Shown here in pieces: positions 26,368 through 35,974 of a DNA stretch of 64,000 nt (positions within the stretch are counted from its first letter, which is position 1; every line of letters starts with the position of its first letter). The DNA is from an uncultured Bacteroidota bacterium (GTDB taxonomy: Bacteria; Bacteroidota; Bacteroidia; Bacteroidales; F082). The position numbers and the translations under genes were made by a program. The DNA is taken from assembly GCA_903891085.1 (NCBI GenBank), contig CAITDJ010000004.1, positions 1 to 64,000 on the forward strand. The letters run 5' to 3'. A model generated the notes under the pieces. That model searched no databases. It was not told where the DNA came from and saw only the letters and a program-made list of their open reading frames with translations.

Positions 26368-26907
26368 CTACTTTTCCAGTATCACTTTCAGATTTTGCAA
26401 TCCGATTTCAAGGTCTTTGCCCAGCATGGCATCAAAATCCATGAATAAGAGTGACATATTCATCGGATAATTCATGTGGCCATCAAAACCCCATTTCACA
26501 AGGGTAACACTGTCACCGGTTGCTTCGAAAGTCATATAGGCCTTTTCTTTTGCTTCAAATGGTTCAATAAAACGTAGTTCATAATCAATACGCTCTCCAT
26601 CAGCGATTTTTATGATTTCCTGTTCACCTTTGCCAACATCGTCAACTTTACTATCCCATGCCGATACAAAACCAACTTCGCCATCTGTTCCATGGTAGTC
26701 TTTTTTCATGTTCGGATCAGTAGTAGCCCAAACACTATATTGATTCTGATTTTTTAGGTATTTGGTAAATTCATAAACCTCAGTTTTCGATTTATTAATT
26801 TCGATCTGACGAACCACTTTGTAATCGTTTTCGACAAAAAGGGCGACAATCAGGAACAATGCAACAATTCCTGCAATAACATAAAGTGAGATTTTTATAA
26901 TTTTCAT
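26368..26907 (-). CDS. SRPBCC-family protein with N-terminal membrane anchor
   Basis: 179 residues starting MKIIKISLYVIAGIVALFLI, a single membrane segment followed by a START/SRPBCC ('polyketide cyclase') domain (VVRQIEINKSKTEVYEF, FEATGDSVTLVKWGFDGHM). Such proteins bind hydrophobic ligands; the substrate is unknown. An in-frame ATG 24 bp further upstream (26931) is possible but would precede the membrane anchor. It is convergent with dtd. Confidence 0.75.
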   Translation of the reverse strand: MKIIKISLYVIAGIVALFLIVALFVENDYKVVRQIEINKSKTEVYEFTKYLKNQNQYSVWATTDPNMKKDYHGTDGEVGFVSAWDSKVDDVGKGEQEIIKIADGERIDYELRFIEPFEAKEKAYMTFEATGDSVTLVKWGFDGHMNYPMNMSLLFMDFDAMLGKDLEIGLQNLKVILEK

Positions 26908-27097
26908 AATTCGGGGTTTTTGATGAAACAATCAGCTATTTAACTATTAAGTGCAGCCGAAAGTACAACAAGATGAATACAAATGCAAGCATGTCCCGGA
27001 ATTGCGATTGGAATCAAATGGTGGCTTGAAACTGTCGGATGATCGTTCACCCGATTACAATAACCAGATATGAGCAGCCAGTTCCTGTCGGTTTATC

Positions 27098-27559
27098 TTA
27101 ATTCACCCAGATTTTGTCCTCTGAAATGCCATGACAACTGTTACAGGCACCTGTTGTAATTTTGCTGTCCATAAATTTTTCGGTGCCACCCGAACTTTGT
27201 ACCGATGTATAAACACCTCCCGAAAAGCTGACCGATTCAGTAGTATAAAAATTACCCAATGCATCCACTTCTATGGTTGCCATTAAGGTGCCAGAGCCAT
27301 CAGGACCACTGTAAATTTTTACTTTCCCATTTGGGGAAGCGAATTGCTGATTCATTGTGTAAATACTTCCGGCAACATAGAACCAACCTTCACCATCTCC
27401 GCCATTTTTGTGGCAATTCATACAGTTTTCTCCGTTTTTGTGACTCTCACTTTTATTGTTGCTACTTATTTTCGATTCGCTACCTCCTTCTTTATCGCAG
27501 GAAAGTAGTGTGAAAAACACAAAGAAGATGAGTGCTGTTGTCAGGGTTTTGAATTTCAT
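27098..27559 (-). CDS. Diheme c-type cytochrome lipoprotein
   Basis: 153 residues, lipobox FFTLLSC with Cys21. Two heme-binding motifs: CMNCH (Cys46, Cys49, His50) and CNSCH (Cys139, Cys142, His143). Between them is a beta-rich domain (GKVKIYSGPDGSGTL). Similar small proteins accept electrons at the outer membrane or act in extracellular electron transfer, but no partner lies nearby. Confidence 0.75.
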   Translation of the reverse strand: MKFKTLTTALIFFVFFTLLSCDKEGGSESKISSNNKSESHKNGENCMNCHKNGGDGEGWFYVAGSIYTMNQQFASPNGKVKIYSGPDGSGTLMATIEVDALGNFYTTESVSFSGGVYTSVQSSGGTEKFMDSKITTGACNSCHGISEDKIWVN

Positions 27560-27784
27560 TGTATTAGCATTTTAGTTTGAAATAATAATTAGATGCAGGA
27601 GGTAGAATTTGACCGATAATGTCGGATTATATGTGTCCCCACAGACTGATTAATACATGATATTTGACTGATAACGCACATAATTCGTCTTTAGGTATAA
27701 TCCTATATAAAGTTTTTTAAAAATTTTACTTTCATCCTGAAATTCTTCTATACCTTTAACGATTCAAAAACCAAATTATAGCAT

Positions 27785-29140
27785 ATGTCGTTACAAAAAC
27801 CGCGCCTTTCTTTTTGGCAAATCTGGAATATGAGTTTCGGATTTATGGGCATCCAAATGGGATTTGCATTGCAAAATGCGAACGCAAGTCGTATTCTACA
27901 AACCTTTGGAGCTGATGTTGAGCATCTTTCATGGTTTTGGCTGGTGGCTCCCATTACCGGGATGATTGTTCAACCGATCATTGGTCATTATAGCGACCGC
28001 ACCTGGAACCGTTTTGGACGTCGTCGGCCCTATTTTCTGGTAGGTGCTTTCCTTACCTCAATCGGTTTAATCCTGATGCCAAATTCACCCATGTTCGCAA
28101 GTTTTATGCCGGCATTGTGGGTGGGAGCCGGTATGCTGATGATCATGGATGCTTCGGTAAATGTTGCCATGGAACCATTCAGGGCGCTGGTGGCTGATAA
28201 ACTTCCTACCGATCAGCGAACCCTTGGTTTTTCGGTTCAGACAATGTTAATCGGTATTGGAGCTGTTGTGGGTTCATGGTTACCTTACGTGATGAATAAC
28301 TGGTTCGGTTTTAATGAAATTGCTGTAGCCGGCGAGGTGCCTTTCAGTTTAATTCTATCTTTCTTTATTGGTGCTGCTGTATTGGTTGGTAGTATTTTAT
28401 GGACTGTTTTAACGACCAAAGAGTACCCACCCGAAGAACAAGCAAAATTCGATGACCACGTCGAAGAAGAAACGGTCAAGGGTAGCATTTTCGATATTTT
28501 CAAAGATTTTGCCAATATGCCAAGTACGATGCGGCAGTTGGGATTGGTACAGTTTTTTTCGTGGTTCGCACTGTTTTCGATGTGGGTTTTTACCACTCCG
28601 GCATTGGCGCAGCATGTTTGGGGTCTTTCACCAGGTGACAGGAGTTCTGCTGCATTTAACGAAGCGGGTGATTATGTGGGTGTTATTTTTGGCGTTTATA
28701 ACCTGGTAGCAGCCGTTTTTGCTATGGCACTGCCAGTCATCGCTGCCAAGGTTGGCCGTCGTATGACGCACTCTATTTGTTTATCACTCGGTGGTTTGGG
28801 CTTGATGTCAACTGTGCTGATTACTTCTCCAGATATGAAATGGATGTTGAATATCAGCATGGTGGGTGTTGGAATTGCATGGGCAAGTATTTTGGCAATG
28901 CCTTACGCCATCCTGGCAGGATCAATACCGGTTCGGAAAATGGGTGTGTATATGGGTATTTTCAATTTCTTTATCACGTTTCCTCAAATCGTGAATGGGG
29001 TATTTGGTGGACCCATCGTGAAATATGTTTATGGTGGTAATGCTATTTTTGCACTTGTTGCAGCCGGGGTGATGCTACTTCTCGGCGCTGTTTCAGTTAT
29101 GTTTGTGAAAGACTCTGATGATACAGTGAAGCTCCGCTAA
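27785..29140 (+). CDS. SLC45-like MFS sugar transporter
   Basis: 451 residues with 12 predicted membrane helices. LSFWQIWNMSFGFMGIQMGF, IGHYSDRTWNRFGRRRPY and LPTDQRTLGFSVQTML match the glycoside-pentoside/SLC45 sucrose-maltose importers common in Bacteroidota. It probably brings disaccharides through the inner membrane. It is monocistronic with glycogen-type genes far away. A promoter is not clear (TACCTTTA near 27754 is a weak -7). Confidence 0.88.
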   Translation: MSLQKPRLSFWQIWNMSFGFMGIQMGFALQNANASRILQTFGADVEHLSWFWLVAPITGMIVQPIIGHYSDRTWNRFGRRRPYFLVGAFLTSIGLILMPNSPMFASFMPALWVGAGMLMIMDASVNVAMEPFRALVADKLPTDQRTLGFSVQTMLIGIGAVVGSWLPYVMNNWFGFNEIAVAGEVPFSLILSFFIGAAVLVGSILWTVLTTKEYPPEEQAKFDDHVEEETVKGSIFDIFKDFANMPSTMRQLGLVQFFSWFALFSMWVFTTPALAQHVWGLSPGDRSSAAFNEAGDYVGVIFGVYNLVAAVFAMALPVIAAKVGRRMTHSICLSLGGLGLMSTVLITSPDMKWMLNISMVGVGIAWASILAMPYAILAGSIPVRKMGVYMGIFNFFITFPQIVNGVFGGPIVKYVYGGNAIFALVAAGVMLLLGAVSVMFVKDSDDTVKLR

Positions 29141-29367
29141 ACGATCAGTTTGTTATGATATTTTCTTGAAAATCAACTGTTGTTGTCCCTACATTTATCA
29201 AACGGAAGTTAGTATATGCATGAGGAAAGGCCTGATTTTGGAATTCCTAATCAATTTCTGTATATACAAACCAATAGGTTTTTTGAAAAATAGGTGTGGT
29301 TAAACTAAATGTGCAATCTAGAGTTAATGATTATTAAGTTATAATTCTGATAAATGAAGAATTGAAC

Positions 29368-29673
29368 TCAAATCGAATCAACGCTTTTTTTAATTTCTAC
29401 CTTTTCAATCAGTACCTTAAAACCAATCCCTTTGATGGTGTGAAAAAATTCACTCCCTACGGTCTTTCTTAGATTTGCAAGGTGGACATCTACAGTTCGT
29501 TCGTCAGAAGTGGATTCCTTTCCCCATATTTTTTCGAAAATAGCATGTCTCGAAAACACTTTTCCCGGCACAGAACATAGAAGCCAAAGGATTTCAAATT
29601 GTTTGCGTGGCAAAATAATCTCTTTCATATTTACTATAATTGAGTATCTTTCCTTGTCGATGGTGAGTTTCAT
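29368..29673 (-). CDS. Stand-alone PhoB/OmpR winged-helix DNA-binding domain
   Basis: 101 residues that correspond only to the Trans_reg_C domain: MKLTIDKERYSIIVN, LPRKQFEILWLLCSVPGKVF and the recognition helix region SDERTVDVHLANLRKTVG, then HTIKGIGFKV. No receiver domain exists: an in-frame stop lies 18 bp upstream of the ATG. It cannot be phosphorylated, so it may act as constitutive activator, competitor or dimer partner of a full PhoB encoded elsewhere. Its own promoter (P3) carries the most perfect 11-bp core array in the window. Confidence 0.88.
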   Translation of the reverse strand: MKLTIDKERYSIIVNMKEIILPRKQFEILWLLCSVPGKVFSRHAIFEKIWGKESTSDERTVDVHLANLRKTVGSEFFHTIKGIGFKVLIEKVEIKKSVDSI

Positions 29674-29780
29674 TGTATGGCGGTTTTTGGATTAAGAGTT
29701 ACAAAATGACATTGTAGTTAGCTTATTTATCATTTAAATGATCAACAAAAATCTGTCTCATCCAGATGACGACCTAACTA

Positions 29781-29837
29781 CAAAGTTACAGGCATGGTCA
29801 TTAAGAGAATATTAATATATGATTAATAAATCATTAA
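29781..29837 (-). promoter_or_regulatory. Pho-box-like promoter P3 (winged-helix gene)
   Basis: On the reverse strand four identical TTAAT cores at 29837, 29826, 29815 and 29804 (5' ends), each 11 bp apart. An 11-bp gap and perfect -7 box TAACTTTG (29788-29781) follow. The region to the ATG at 29673 is a ~100-nt leader. Confidence 0.75.
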
Positions 29838-30047
29838 ACTATTTTTGAAATTGTATAGAATCTGTAAGCAACAAAAACCGACCAGGTTTTACCTGAACTA
29901 AGAATCTTGAAATATTTAGAGTAGACACATTGATTATTTCTTAAGGTTGGGTTGTTAGATAAAATAGCCGATACCATGAATGCCTATCTATTTTAAAAAT
30001 ATTTGTTAGTTTGAATATGAGTATTTTAACTATTATTATCCAAAAAC

Positions 30048-30103
30048 TTAATAATTTCTTAACATGTGCTTAATATAAGCTTAATTTGAAAGAGATTCCT
30101 TTG
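30048..30103 (+). promoter_or_regulatory. Pho-box-like promoter P4 (beta-helix lipoprotein/TonB receptor)
   Basis: Four cores CTTAAT, CTTAAC, CTTAAT, CTTAAT with TTAAY at 30048, 30059, 30070 and 30081, exactly 11 bp apart. A 10-bp gap and TTCCTTTG at 30096-30103 follow. It is divergent from P3 in the same 459-bp spacer. Confidence 0.75.
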
Positions 30104-30132
30104 CACCGAATTTAAACCAAAATGAAATTAAA

Positions 30133-31866
30133 ATGAAAAAAATCGTAATGTATTTAATGATTGCTACATTGGCAATTTTCTCATCTTGTAAAAAGGATGA
30201 GGTAGTCACTTACAAATCCCCGATTGTTAGTGCACCTTCAAGCCAGTCAGCGCAAGTTGGCGCCGAAATTGAAATGACTTTCAATTATACCGCTGAAGCG
30301 GGCTTCAAATCAGCTATTGCAACTGCTACAAATGGAACTGCAGTTATTAAAACCAATGCTACTGTGGGTGCAACATCAGGTATTGTTGTTGTAACCTACA
30401 CTGCCGGAACAACAGCTGGTGCTGGTTCAGTTATCTTAACTGTAACAGATAACAGTGACCAAACTGGAAATGGAACAGCAGTAATAAGCGTTGTTGCAGA
30501 AGCCACATTTGATGCTCCAGTTGTAACTGCACCTGCAAATCAGGATGTCACAGCTGGTACAAGCGTTGATCTGACTTTTGGTTTTACTGCCGAAGGTGGT
30601 TATGCCTCTTCCGTTGTGAATGCTACCAATGGAACTGCCACAATAAAGACTGATGCCGTTGCGGGTTCAACCTCCGGAAGCGTTGTTGTTTCATACACAG
30701 CATCTGCAACATCAGGAGCCGGTTCAGTTATCTTAACTATTTCTGATAATAGCAGCCAAAATGGTTCTTCAACAGCAGTTCTCAACGTAGTTATTGAATC
30801 TACAATTATAGATGTTAATAGCAATATCTCATCCAATACAACATGGGAAACAGGTAAAGTCTACATTCTTCAGAGCAGAATCGCTGTGCTTTCAGGTGTT
30901 ACACTAACCATTCAACCTGGTGTTATTGTAAAAGGTCAGGCTGGTACCGGTGCCAATGCAACTGCCCTTCTGATTGCCCGCGGCGGAAAGCTGATGGCAG
31001 ATGGAACTGCAAACTCACCAATTATTTTCACTTCGGTTGCTGACGAAATTGTTCCCGGACAAATCGTAAGTCCAAATCTCGATTCAGACCTGAACGGTTT
31101 GTGGGGTGGATTACTTATATTGGGAAGCGCTCCTATTTCTGCAGATGCTGAATCTGTTCAAATTGAAGGCATTCCGCCATCTGACCAGAATGGACTCTTC
31201 GGTGGCACCAACGCAACTGACAACTCCGGTGTAATCCGTTACATCTCAATTCGTCATGGCGGCGCAAATATTGGAGAAGGAAATGAAATCAACGGTTTAA
31301 CCCTTGGTGGTGTTGGTTCAGGAACTATCATTGAAAATGTTGAAATTGTAGCCAATCAGGACGATGGTATCGAATGGTTTGGTGGTACTGTAAGCGTTAA
31401 AAATGCAATCATCTGGAATGCTGGTGACGATGCAGTGGATACTGATATGTCATGGGCAGGTACTCTTGATAATTTTATCGTAGTAAATCCGGGTGATGAA
31501 TGTTTTGAACTCGATGGTCCTGAAGGAACAATGGAAGCTGGTCACCTTATTAAAAACGGCTCTGTTTATGCAGCCGGTGCAGATGGTTTGGTTGATCTTG
31601 ATGCCAACTCAATCGTTGAAATGACAGCGATTTATTTCTTTGGTGTTGCTGCAGGACAGGATTTTGACTTAAATCCAACAGCACTCGTTGCTTCTAATCT
31701 TCAGGCTACTTTACCCGACGGAGCGCTTGTAACTGACTTTTTCACAGCAGGCTCTGATGCATATGTTACCGTTGTAGCAGCTGGTGCTAACACTGTTGGA
31801 GCAGATGTTTCAAAATTCGATAACTGGTCATGGGCAGCTGTATCGGGAGCTTTGGTTGATTTCTAA
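30133..31866 (+). CDS. Beta-helix lipoprotein with two Ig-like repeats
   Basis: 577 residues, lipobox AIFSSC with Cys19. Residues about 30-125 and 130-225 are two similar Ig-like/Big repeats (NGTAVIKTNATVGATSG and NGTATIKTDAVAGSTSG). From about 235 comes a right-handed beta-helix module: TLTIQPGVIVKGQAG, ARGGKLMADGTANSPIIFTS, NEINGLTLGGVGSGT, DDGIEWFGGTVSVKNA. The same module occurs twice in the protein at 44655. The first gene after P4, with a TonB receptor 90 bp further on. Probably a surface-exposed ligand-binding or hydrolytic partner of that receptor; activity unknown. Confidence 0.78.
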   Translation: MKKIVMYLMIATLAIFSSCKKDEVVTYKSPIVSAPSSQSAQVGAEIEMTFNYTAEAGFKSAIATATNGTAVIKTNATVGATSGIVVVTYTAGTTAGAGSVILTVTDNSDQTGNGTAVISVVAEATFDAPVVTAPANQDVTAGTSVDLTFGFTAEGGYASSVVNATNGTATIKTDAVAGSTSGSVVVSYTASATSGAGSVILTISDNSSQNGSSTAVLNVVIESTIIDVNSNISSNTTWETGKVYILQSRIAVLSGVTLTIQPGVIVKGQAGTGANATALLIARGGKLMADGTANSPIIFTSVADEIVPGQIVSPNLDSDLNGLWGGLLILGSAPISADAESVQIEGIPPSDQNGLFGGTNATDNSGVIRYISIRHGGANIGEGNEINGLTLGGVGSGTIIENVEIVANQDDGIEWFGGTVSVKNAIIWNAGDDAVDTDMSWAGTLDNFIVVNPGDECFELDGPEGTMEAGHLIKNGSVYAAGADGLVDLDANSIVEMTAIYFFGVAAGQDFDLNPTALVASNLQATLPDGALVTDFFTAGSDAYVTVVAAGANTVGADVSKFDNWSWAAVSGALVDF

Positions 31867-31894
31867 AAACCTATTTAATTTAAAATATATATTA

Positions 31895-31925
31895 AAAACT
31901 CGCAGGTATCTTACCTGCGAGTTTT
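31895..31925 (+). terminator. Hairpin between the lipoprotein and TonB receptor genes
   Basis: A perfect 14-bp stem (AAAACTCGCAGGTA / TACCTGCGAGTTTT) with a 3-nt loop and short T run. It may attenuate rather than block expression of the receptor gene starting 32 bp later, which has no clear promoter of its own. Confidence 0.8.
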
Positions 31926-31956
31926 ATTCAGTTAAAAGAAACTTTAATTTAATGCC

Positions 31957-34842
31957 ATGCGATTAAAATTATTTTTGTTTGTTGTTCCTTTTCTATTTAC
32001 CTCTTTGATGTATGCACAAAAAGGCACTATCAGAGGTACAGTATATGATGACGGCACCGGTGAAACACTTCCGGGGGTGACAATTTTTATTGAAGAAACC
32101 AAATCAGGAGCCATGACTGACCTTGATGGTCAGTTCAATCTTTCGGTTACACCGGGTTCTTATAAACTCAGGGTATCGTTTATCTCTTACGAAACGATTA
32201 CTATTATGGATGTTCAGGTTAAAAGTGGTGAAATTACAGTTTTCGATAATTTACGTTTGAAGGAAGCGGGAATTGAGCTGACAGAGATCGTCATTACCGC
32301 CGAAGCAGTTCGGAATTCTGAGGTGGCTATCCTGACCATGAAACAGAAATCTGTTAATGTGCTGGATGGAATTTCATCCGTCAATTTTAGAAAAATCGGT
32401 GATTCTGACGCCGCTTCTTCCATGAAACGTGTTCCCGGTGTTTCGGTTGAAGGAGGTAAATATGTTTATGTACGCGGCCTCGGTGACCGTTACACAAAAA
32501 CTATTCTGAATGGTATGGATATCCCCGGTCTTGACCCTGATCGTAATACATTGCAATTAGATATTTTTCCAACAAATATAATTGATAATATCATCGTTAT
32601 GAAATCATTTACTGCTGATCTGCCTGCTGATTTTACAGGCGGAGTAATTGATATTTCCACAAAGGATTTTCAGGAAGTAAAATCAGCAAATATTTCATTT
32701 AGTGCGGGATATAATCCGGATATGCATTTTAATTCTGATTACCTTACCTATGAGGGAGGTAAAACCGATTTTTTGGGTTTTGACGATGGAACACGTAAAA
32801 TTCCGGCTACAAGCGATATTCCGTTTTTCTCTGAAGTAGTTGGCAATCCGGATAGTGAAAAGGGACAACGTTACCAGGAAATTCTGAAAAGTTTTAATCC
32901 GACACTTGGTGCTATGAAAAAAACAAGCATGATGGACTACAGCATTGGCGCATCGTTTGGAAATCAGATTGCTGGTAAAAAATTAACATGGGGCTACAAT
33001 ATCGCCCTTTCCTATAAAAACAGCACTGAGTATTATGAGAATGCCGAATTTGGTCGTTATGGACTATCAGGAAACCATGATGAAAACGAAATGGATGTTC
33101 GTGAATTTCAAATTGGTGACTATGGCGTTAATAATGTGTTAATTGGAGGTATTGCCGGTCTGGCCGTTAAAACGAAAAATTCAAAGTATAGCCTTAATCT
33201 GATTCGATTGCAAAATGGTGAATCCAAAGCGGGAGTTTTCAACTATGAAGGCTCCGATCAGGGCTCAGTTTTTGCTGGTTATCAGCATAACCTCGAATAC
33301 AGCCAACGCGCATTAACAAATGTATTACTCAGTGGGAAGCATCTTTTTAACGAATGGCAAATTAACTGGAAAGTTGCACCGACTTTCTCTAAAATAGAAG
33401 ATCCGGACGTTCGGTTTACCCGCTACGAAGTTCGCGATAGTTTGTTTAGCATTAGCACCGAATCGGGCTTTCCTGAAAGAATATGGCGAAACCTGGAGGA
33501 GGTCAATGTTGCAGGTTTAGTGCATGTTACAAAAGATTTCACAGTTCATGATCAAAAAGTCAATGTTAAGTTTGGCGTTTCTCACATTTATAAGGAACGG
33601 GATTACAGTATCACAAGCTATGCCATTAATATCCGTAATGTACCTTTGACAGGTGATCCAAATGAAATATTTAAACCCGAAAACCTATGGCCGTTGGGTG
33701 GAAATAACGGAAAAGGAACTACTTATGAAGCTTCATTTGTTCCGACAAACCCAAATCAGTTTAATGCTAATAATAGTAATACAGGACTTTACTTCTCAGG
33801 AGAATTTAGTCCGTTTCATCGTCTGAAAGCCATTGTGGGAGTTCGTGGTGAAAATTTTATTCAGCACTATACCGGTCAGGATCAACTTGGTATCAATGTG
33901 TTAGATAATACAAGAGTGATCAATGATTTTGATCTTTTTCCAACAGTGAACCTGATCTACGGTATAACTGAAAAACAAAATATCCGGTTTTCGTATGGTA
34001 AAACGATCGCGCGCCCTTCTTTCAAGGAACTTTCTTATGCTGAAATATTTGATCCGATCAGCGGACGAACATTTGTGGGTGGATTGTTTCGGGATGCCAA
34101 TGATATTGCTGGTATTGAATATTGGGATGGTAATTTGCAAAGTGCTGACATACATAACTTTGATATACGCTGGGAGTTGTTCAGCGGAAATGGCCAAACT
34201 GTTTCAATGAGTTTATTTTATAAGAATTTCAAACATCCGATTGAAATTGTTCAATATGTAACCCAGGCAAATGCCTTTCAGCCACGTAATGTTGGAGATG
34301 GTCAGGTAATTGGTGCTGAGTTGGAATTGCGTCAGAATCTTAATATAATTAGTCCGTATTTTAAAAATGTTACGTTCACTACAAATCTTACGTACACCAA
34401 ATCAAGAATTAAGCTCAGTAAAACAGAGTACGATTCACGTGTTGAAAATGCCCGTACAGGTCAAACCATCTCTGAATACCGCGACATGGCCGGACAGGCG
34501 CCATATATCATCAATGCCGGACTGGCGTATAACGGGGGCGAAAAGGGTTTTTGGAATGGATTTGAAGCCGGATTATATTACAATGTTCAGGGTAAAACCC
34601 TTGAATATGTCGGAATCGTTGATCGTCCTGATATTTATACCAAGCCATTTCATAGTTTAAACTTAAATTTGAATAAATCGCTGGGTGAAAAGAAACAAAT
34701 TCAGGTCGGATTTAAAGTAGAAAACGTTTTGAATGATGCCAAAGAGTCTGTTTATGAAGCTTACAGTGCACAGGATCAGTATTTTACAAGACTAAATCAG
34801 GGTACTACATATCAATTTCGTATTGGTTACAAATTTTTATAA
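31957..34842 (+). CDS. TonB-dependent receptor with regulatory domain
   Basis: 961 residues, signal peptide ending SLMYAQ and mature N-terminal Gln-free KGTIRGTVYDD. Domains: carboxypeptidase-regulatory-like (20-115), plug (about 130-260, with MKRVPGVSVEGGKYVYVRGL and GDRYTKTILNGMDIPGLDPD), then the barrel ending TYQFRIGYKFL. The VRGLGDRY signature is shared with the receptor at 38566, so both belong to one subfamily without SusD partners. It likely acts with the beta-helix lipoprotein encoded upstream. Confidence 0.9.
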   Translation: MRLKLFLFVVPFLFTSLMYAQKGTIRGTVYDDGTGETLPGVTIFIEETKSGAMTDLDGQFNLSVTPGSYKLRVSFISYETITIMDVQVKSGEITVFDNLRLKEAGIELTEIVITAEAVRNSEVAILTMKQKSVNVLDGISSVNFRKIGDSDAASSMKRVPGVSVEGGKYVYVRGLGDRYTKTILNGMDIPGLDPDRNTLQLDIFPTNIIDNIIVMKSFTADLPADFTGGVIDISTKDFQEVKSANISFSAGYNPDMHFNSDYLTYEGGKTDFLGFDDGTRKIPATSDIPFFSEVVGNPDSEKGQRYQEILKSFNPTLGAMKKTSMMDYSIGASFGNQIAGKKLTWGYNIALSYKNSTEYYENAEFGRYGLSGNHDENEMDVREFQIGDYGVNNVLIGGIAGLAVKTKNSKYSLNLIRLQNGESKAGVFNYEGSDQGSVFAGYQHNLEYSQRALTNVLLSGKHLFNEWQINWKVAPTFSKIEDPDVRFTRYEVRDSLFSISTESGFPERIWRNLEEVNVAGLVHVTKDFTVHDQKVNVKFGVSHIYKERDYSITSYAINIRNVPLTGDPNEIFKPENLWPLGGNNGKGTTYEASFVPTNPNQFNANNSNTGLYFSGEFSPFHRLKAIVGVRGENFIQHYTGQDQLGINVLDNTRVINDFDLFPTVNLIYGITEKQNIRFSYGKTIARPSFKELSYAEIFDPISGRTFVGGLFRDANDIAGIEYWDGNLQSADIHNFDIRWELFSGNGQTVSMSLFYKNFKHPIEIVQYVTQANAFQPRNVGDGQVIGAELELRQNLNIISPYFKNVTFTTNLTYTKSRIKLSKTEYDSRVENARTGQTISEYRDMAGQAPYIINAGLAYNGGEKGFWNGFEAGLYYNVQGKTLEYVGIVDRPDIYTKPFHSLNLNLNKSLGEKKQIQVGFKVENVLNDAKESVYEAYSAQDQYFTRLNQGTTYQFRIGYKFL

Positions 34843-34942
34843 TTTTAACGAAAAGTTTTTTGAATTCGGGTGAAATAGAACTGATGCGAAAAAGTGACTT
34901 TCGTTAATGGCATTTCTTCATCATAACTAATTTAATATTTCA

Positions 34943-35407
34943 ATGAAAAAAGTACTTGTTTCTATCATTATCATACTGTTTAGCATTACTGCATTTACGC
35001 AGGAGTTTAAATATGAAAACGGACTCTATTACAAAAAGGGTATGTTATATACGGGTACACATACTGAGTACCATGGCAATGGAAAATTGTCAATTGAACT
35101 GAACGTTCGAAACGGTCTCGAACATGGAAATGTTGATTTCTATTTCGAAACAGGAGCAAAAAAGGAACACCGCGAGTTCAATGATGGCAAGAAAACCGGA
35201 ATATGGGTTATCTGGGACGAAAACGGAGCAAAAGTTGCTGAAGCTTCATACAAGGACGATCTTAAGGATGGTGATTGGTATGTGTGGAATAATCAGGGTA
35301 TTATGCTATACGAAATGCATTATACCATTGGTAAAAAGACAGGAATGTGGCGCCAGTGGGACGAAACCGGAAAACTGATTATGGAAAGAGAATACCACAG
35401 TCAATAG
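34943..35407 (+). CDS. YwqK-like MORN-repeat secreted protein
   Basis: 154 residues, signal peptide ending TAFTQ. It consists of about five MORN-like repeats (YHGNGKLSIELNVRNGLEHG, DGKKTGIWVIWDENGAKVAE, DLKDGDWYVWNNQGIMLYE, TGMWRQWDETGKLIME). Proteins of this type are often named 'YwqK family antitoxin', but here a secreted location and no toxin gene argue for a structural or binding role. Confidence 0.75.
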   Translation: MKKVLVSIIIILFSITAFTQEFKYENGLYYKKGMLYTGTHTEYHGNGKLSIELNVRNGLEHGNVDFYFETGAKKEHREFNDGKKTGIWVIWDENGAKVAEASYKDDLKDGDWYVWNNQGIMLYEMHYTIGKKTGMWRQWDETGKLIMEREYHSQ

Positions 35408-35445
35408 TTCCTTCATCAAAGTTGACCTCCTTGCACTGAATACAA

Positions 35446-35477
35446 AACAGTCACTGACAATTCAGCGGCTGTTTTTT
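35446..35477 (+). terminator. Terminator after the YwqK-like gene
   Basis: AACAGTC-A-CTGA and TCAG-C-GGCTGTT pair around a CAAT loop, followed by TTTT. Confidence 0.6.
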
Positions 35478-35561
35478 ATGTGCCCGGTTAAACCAATCAT
35501 TCCTGGAGGCCGGGGGTTGGTTGGTTGTTCATGAAGAAAACTTCATGATTAAAATAAGGAC

Positions 35562-35588
35562 AAAAAAAAGCCGGATGATATCCGGCTT
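35562..35588 (-). terminator. Terminator of the single-domain secreted protein gene
   Basis: AAGCCGGAT / ATCCGGCTT perfect 9-bp stem with 3-nt loop; on the reverse strand it is followed by a run of eight T. A second small hairpin (CATGAAG-AAAA-CTTCATG, 35530-35547) lies beyond it. Confidence 0.75.
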
Positions 35589-35608
35589 ATTATGAGAAAA
35601 ATTGAACT

Positions 35609-35956
35609 TTATTTGTTGTCGAGTTTTACTTCGAGCTCTTCATTTTCATTTGGAAGCAATTCAACATTTTCAACCAAACTATTTTTATACGAAATCATGG
35701 ATAAAATCAGATTGTATACTCCGGGCTTAATATCTTTAATTGTGAAGTTTCCGTCGAGATCAGTGTACACTTTAGTGTCAGTTCCTTCAATCGAAATAGC
35801 TACTCCTGCAAGGGTTTCGCCTGAGTTGAGGTCAACAACTTTACCAGTTACAGTTGAAGCTGCTGCAGGAGCAGGTATAACGCCTTCACAATAAACGGAA
35901 GTACTGAATGCCAATCCTAATGCGATTACTGAAAGTATGGATGCGATCTTTTTCAT
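35609..35956 (-). CDS. Stand-alone secreted carboxypeptidase-regulatory-like domain
   Basis: 115 residues: signal peptide ending STSVYC, a short Pro/Ala linker, then one complete CarboxypepD_reg-like Ig fold (TVTGKVVDLNSGETLAGVAI, VYTDLDGNFTIKDIKPGVYN). This domain normally forms the N-terminus of SusC-type receptors; here it is a whole protein, with an acidic C-tail (LPNENEELEVKLDNK). It is preceded by promoter P5, so it is probably expressed with the neighbouring TonB receptors and may interact with them. Confidence 0.8.
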   Translation of the reverse strand: MKKIASILSVIALGLAFSTSVYCEGVIPAPAAASTVTGKVVDLNSGETLAGVAISIEGTDTKVYTDLDGNFTIKDIKPGVYNLILSMISYKNSLVENVELLPNENEELEVKLDNK

Positions 35957-35974
35957 TTCTTTTTTAATTTGGTG

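Noticed and set aside
34943-35407. YwqK-family antitoxin in a toxin-antitoxin pair
   Set aside because: The protein has a signal peptide and there is no toxin ORF adjacent; the name reflects MORN repeats only.
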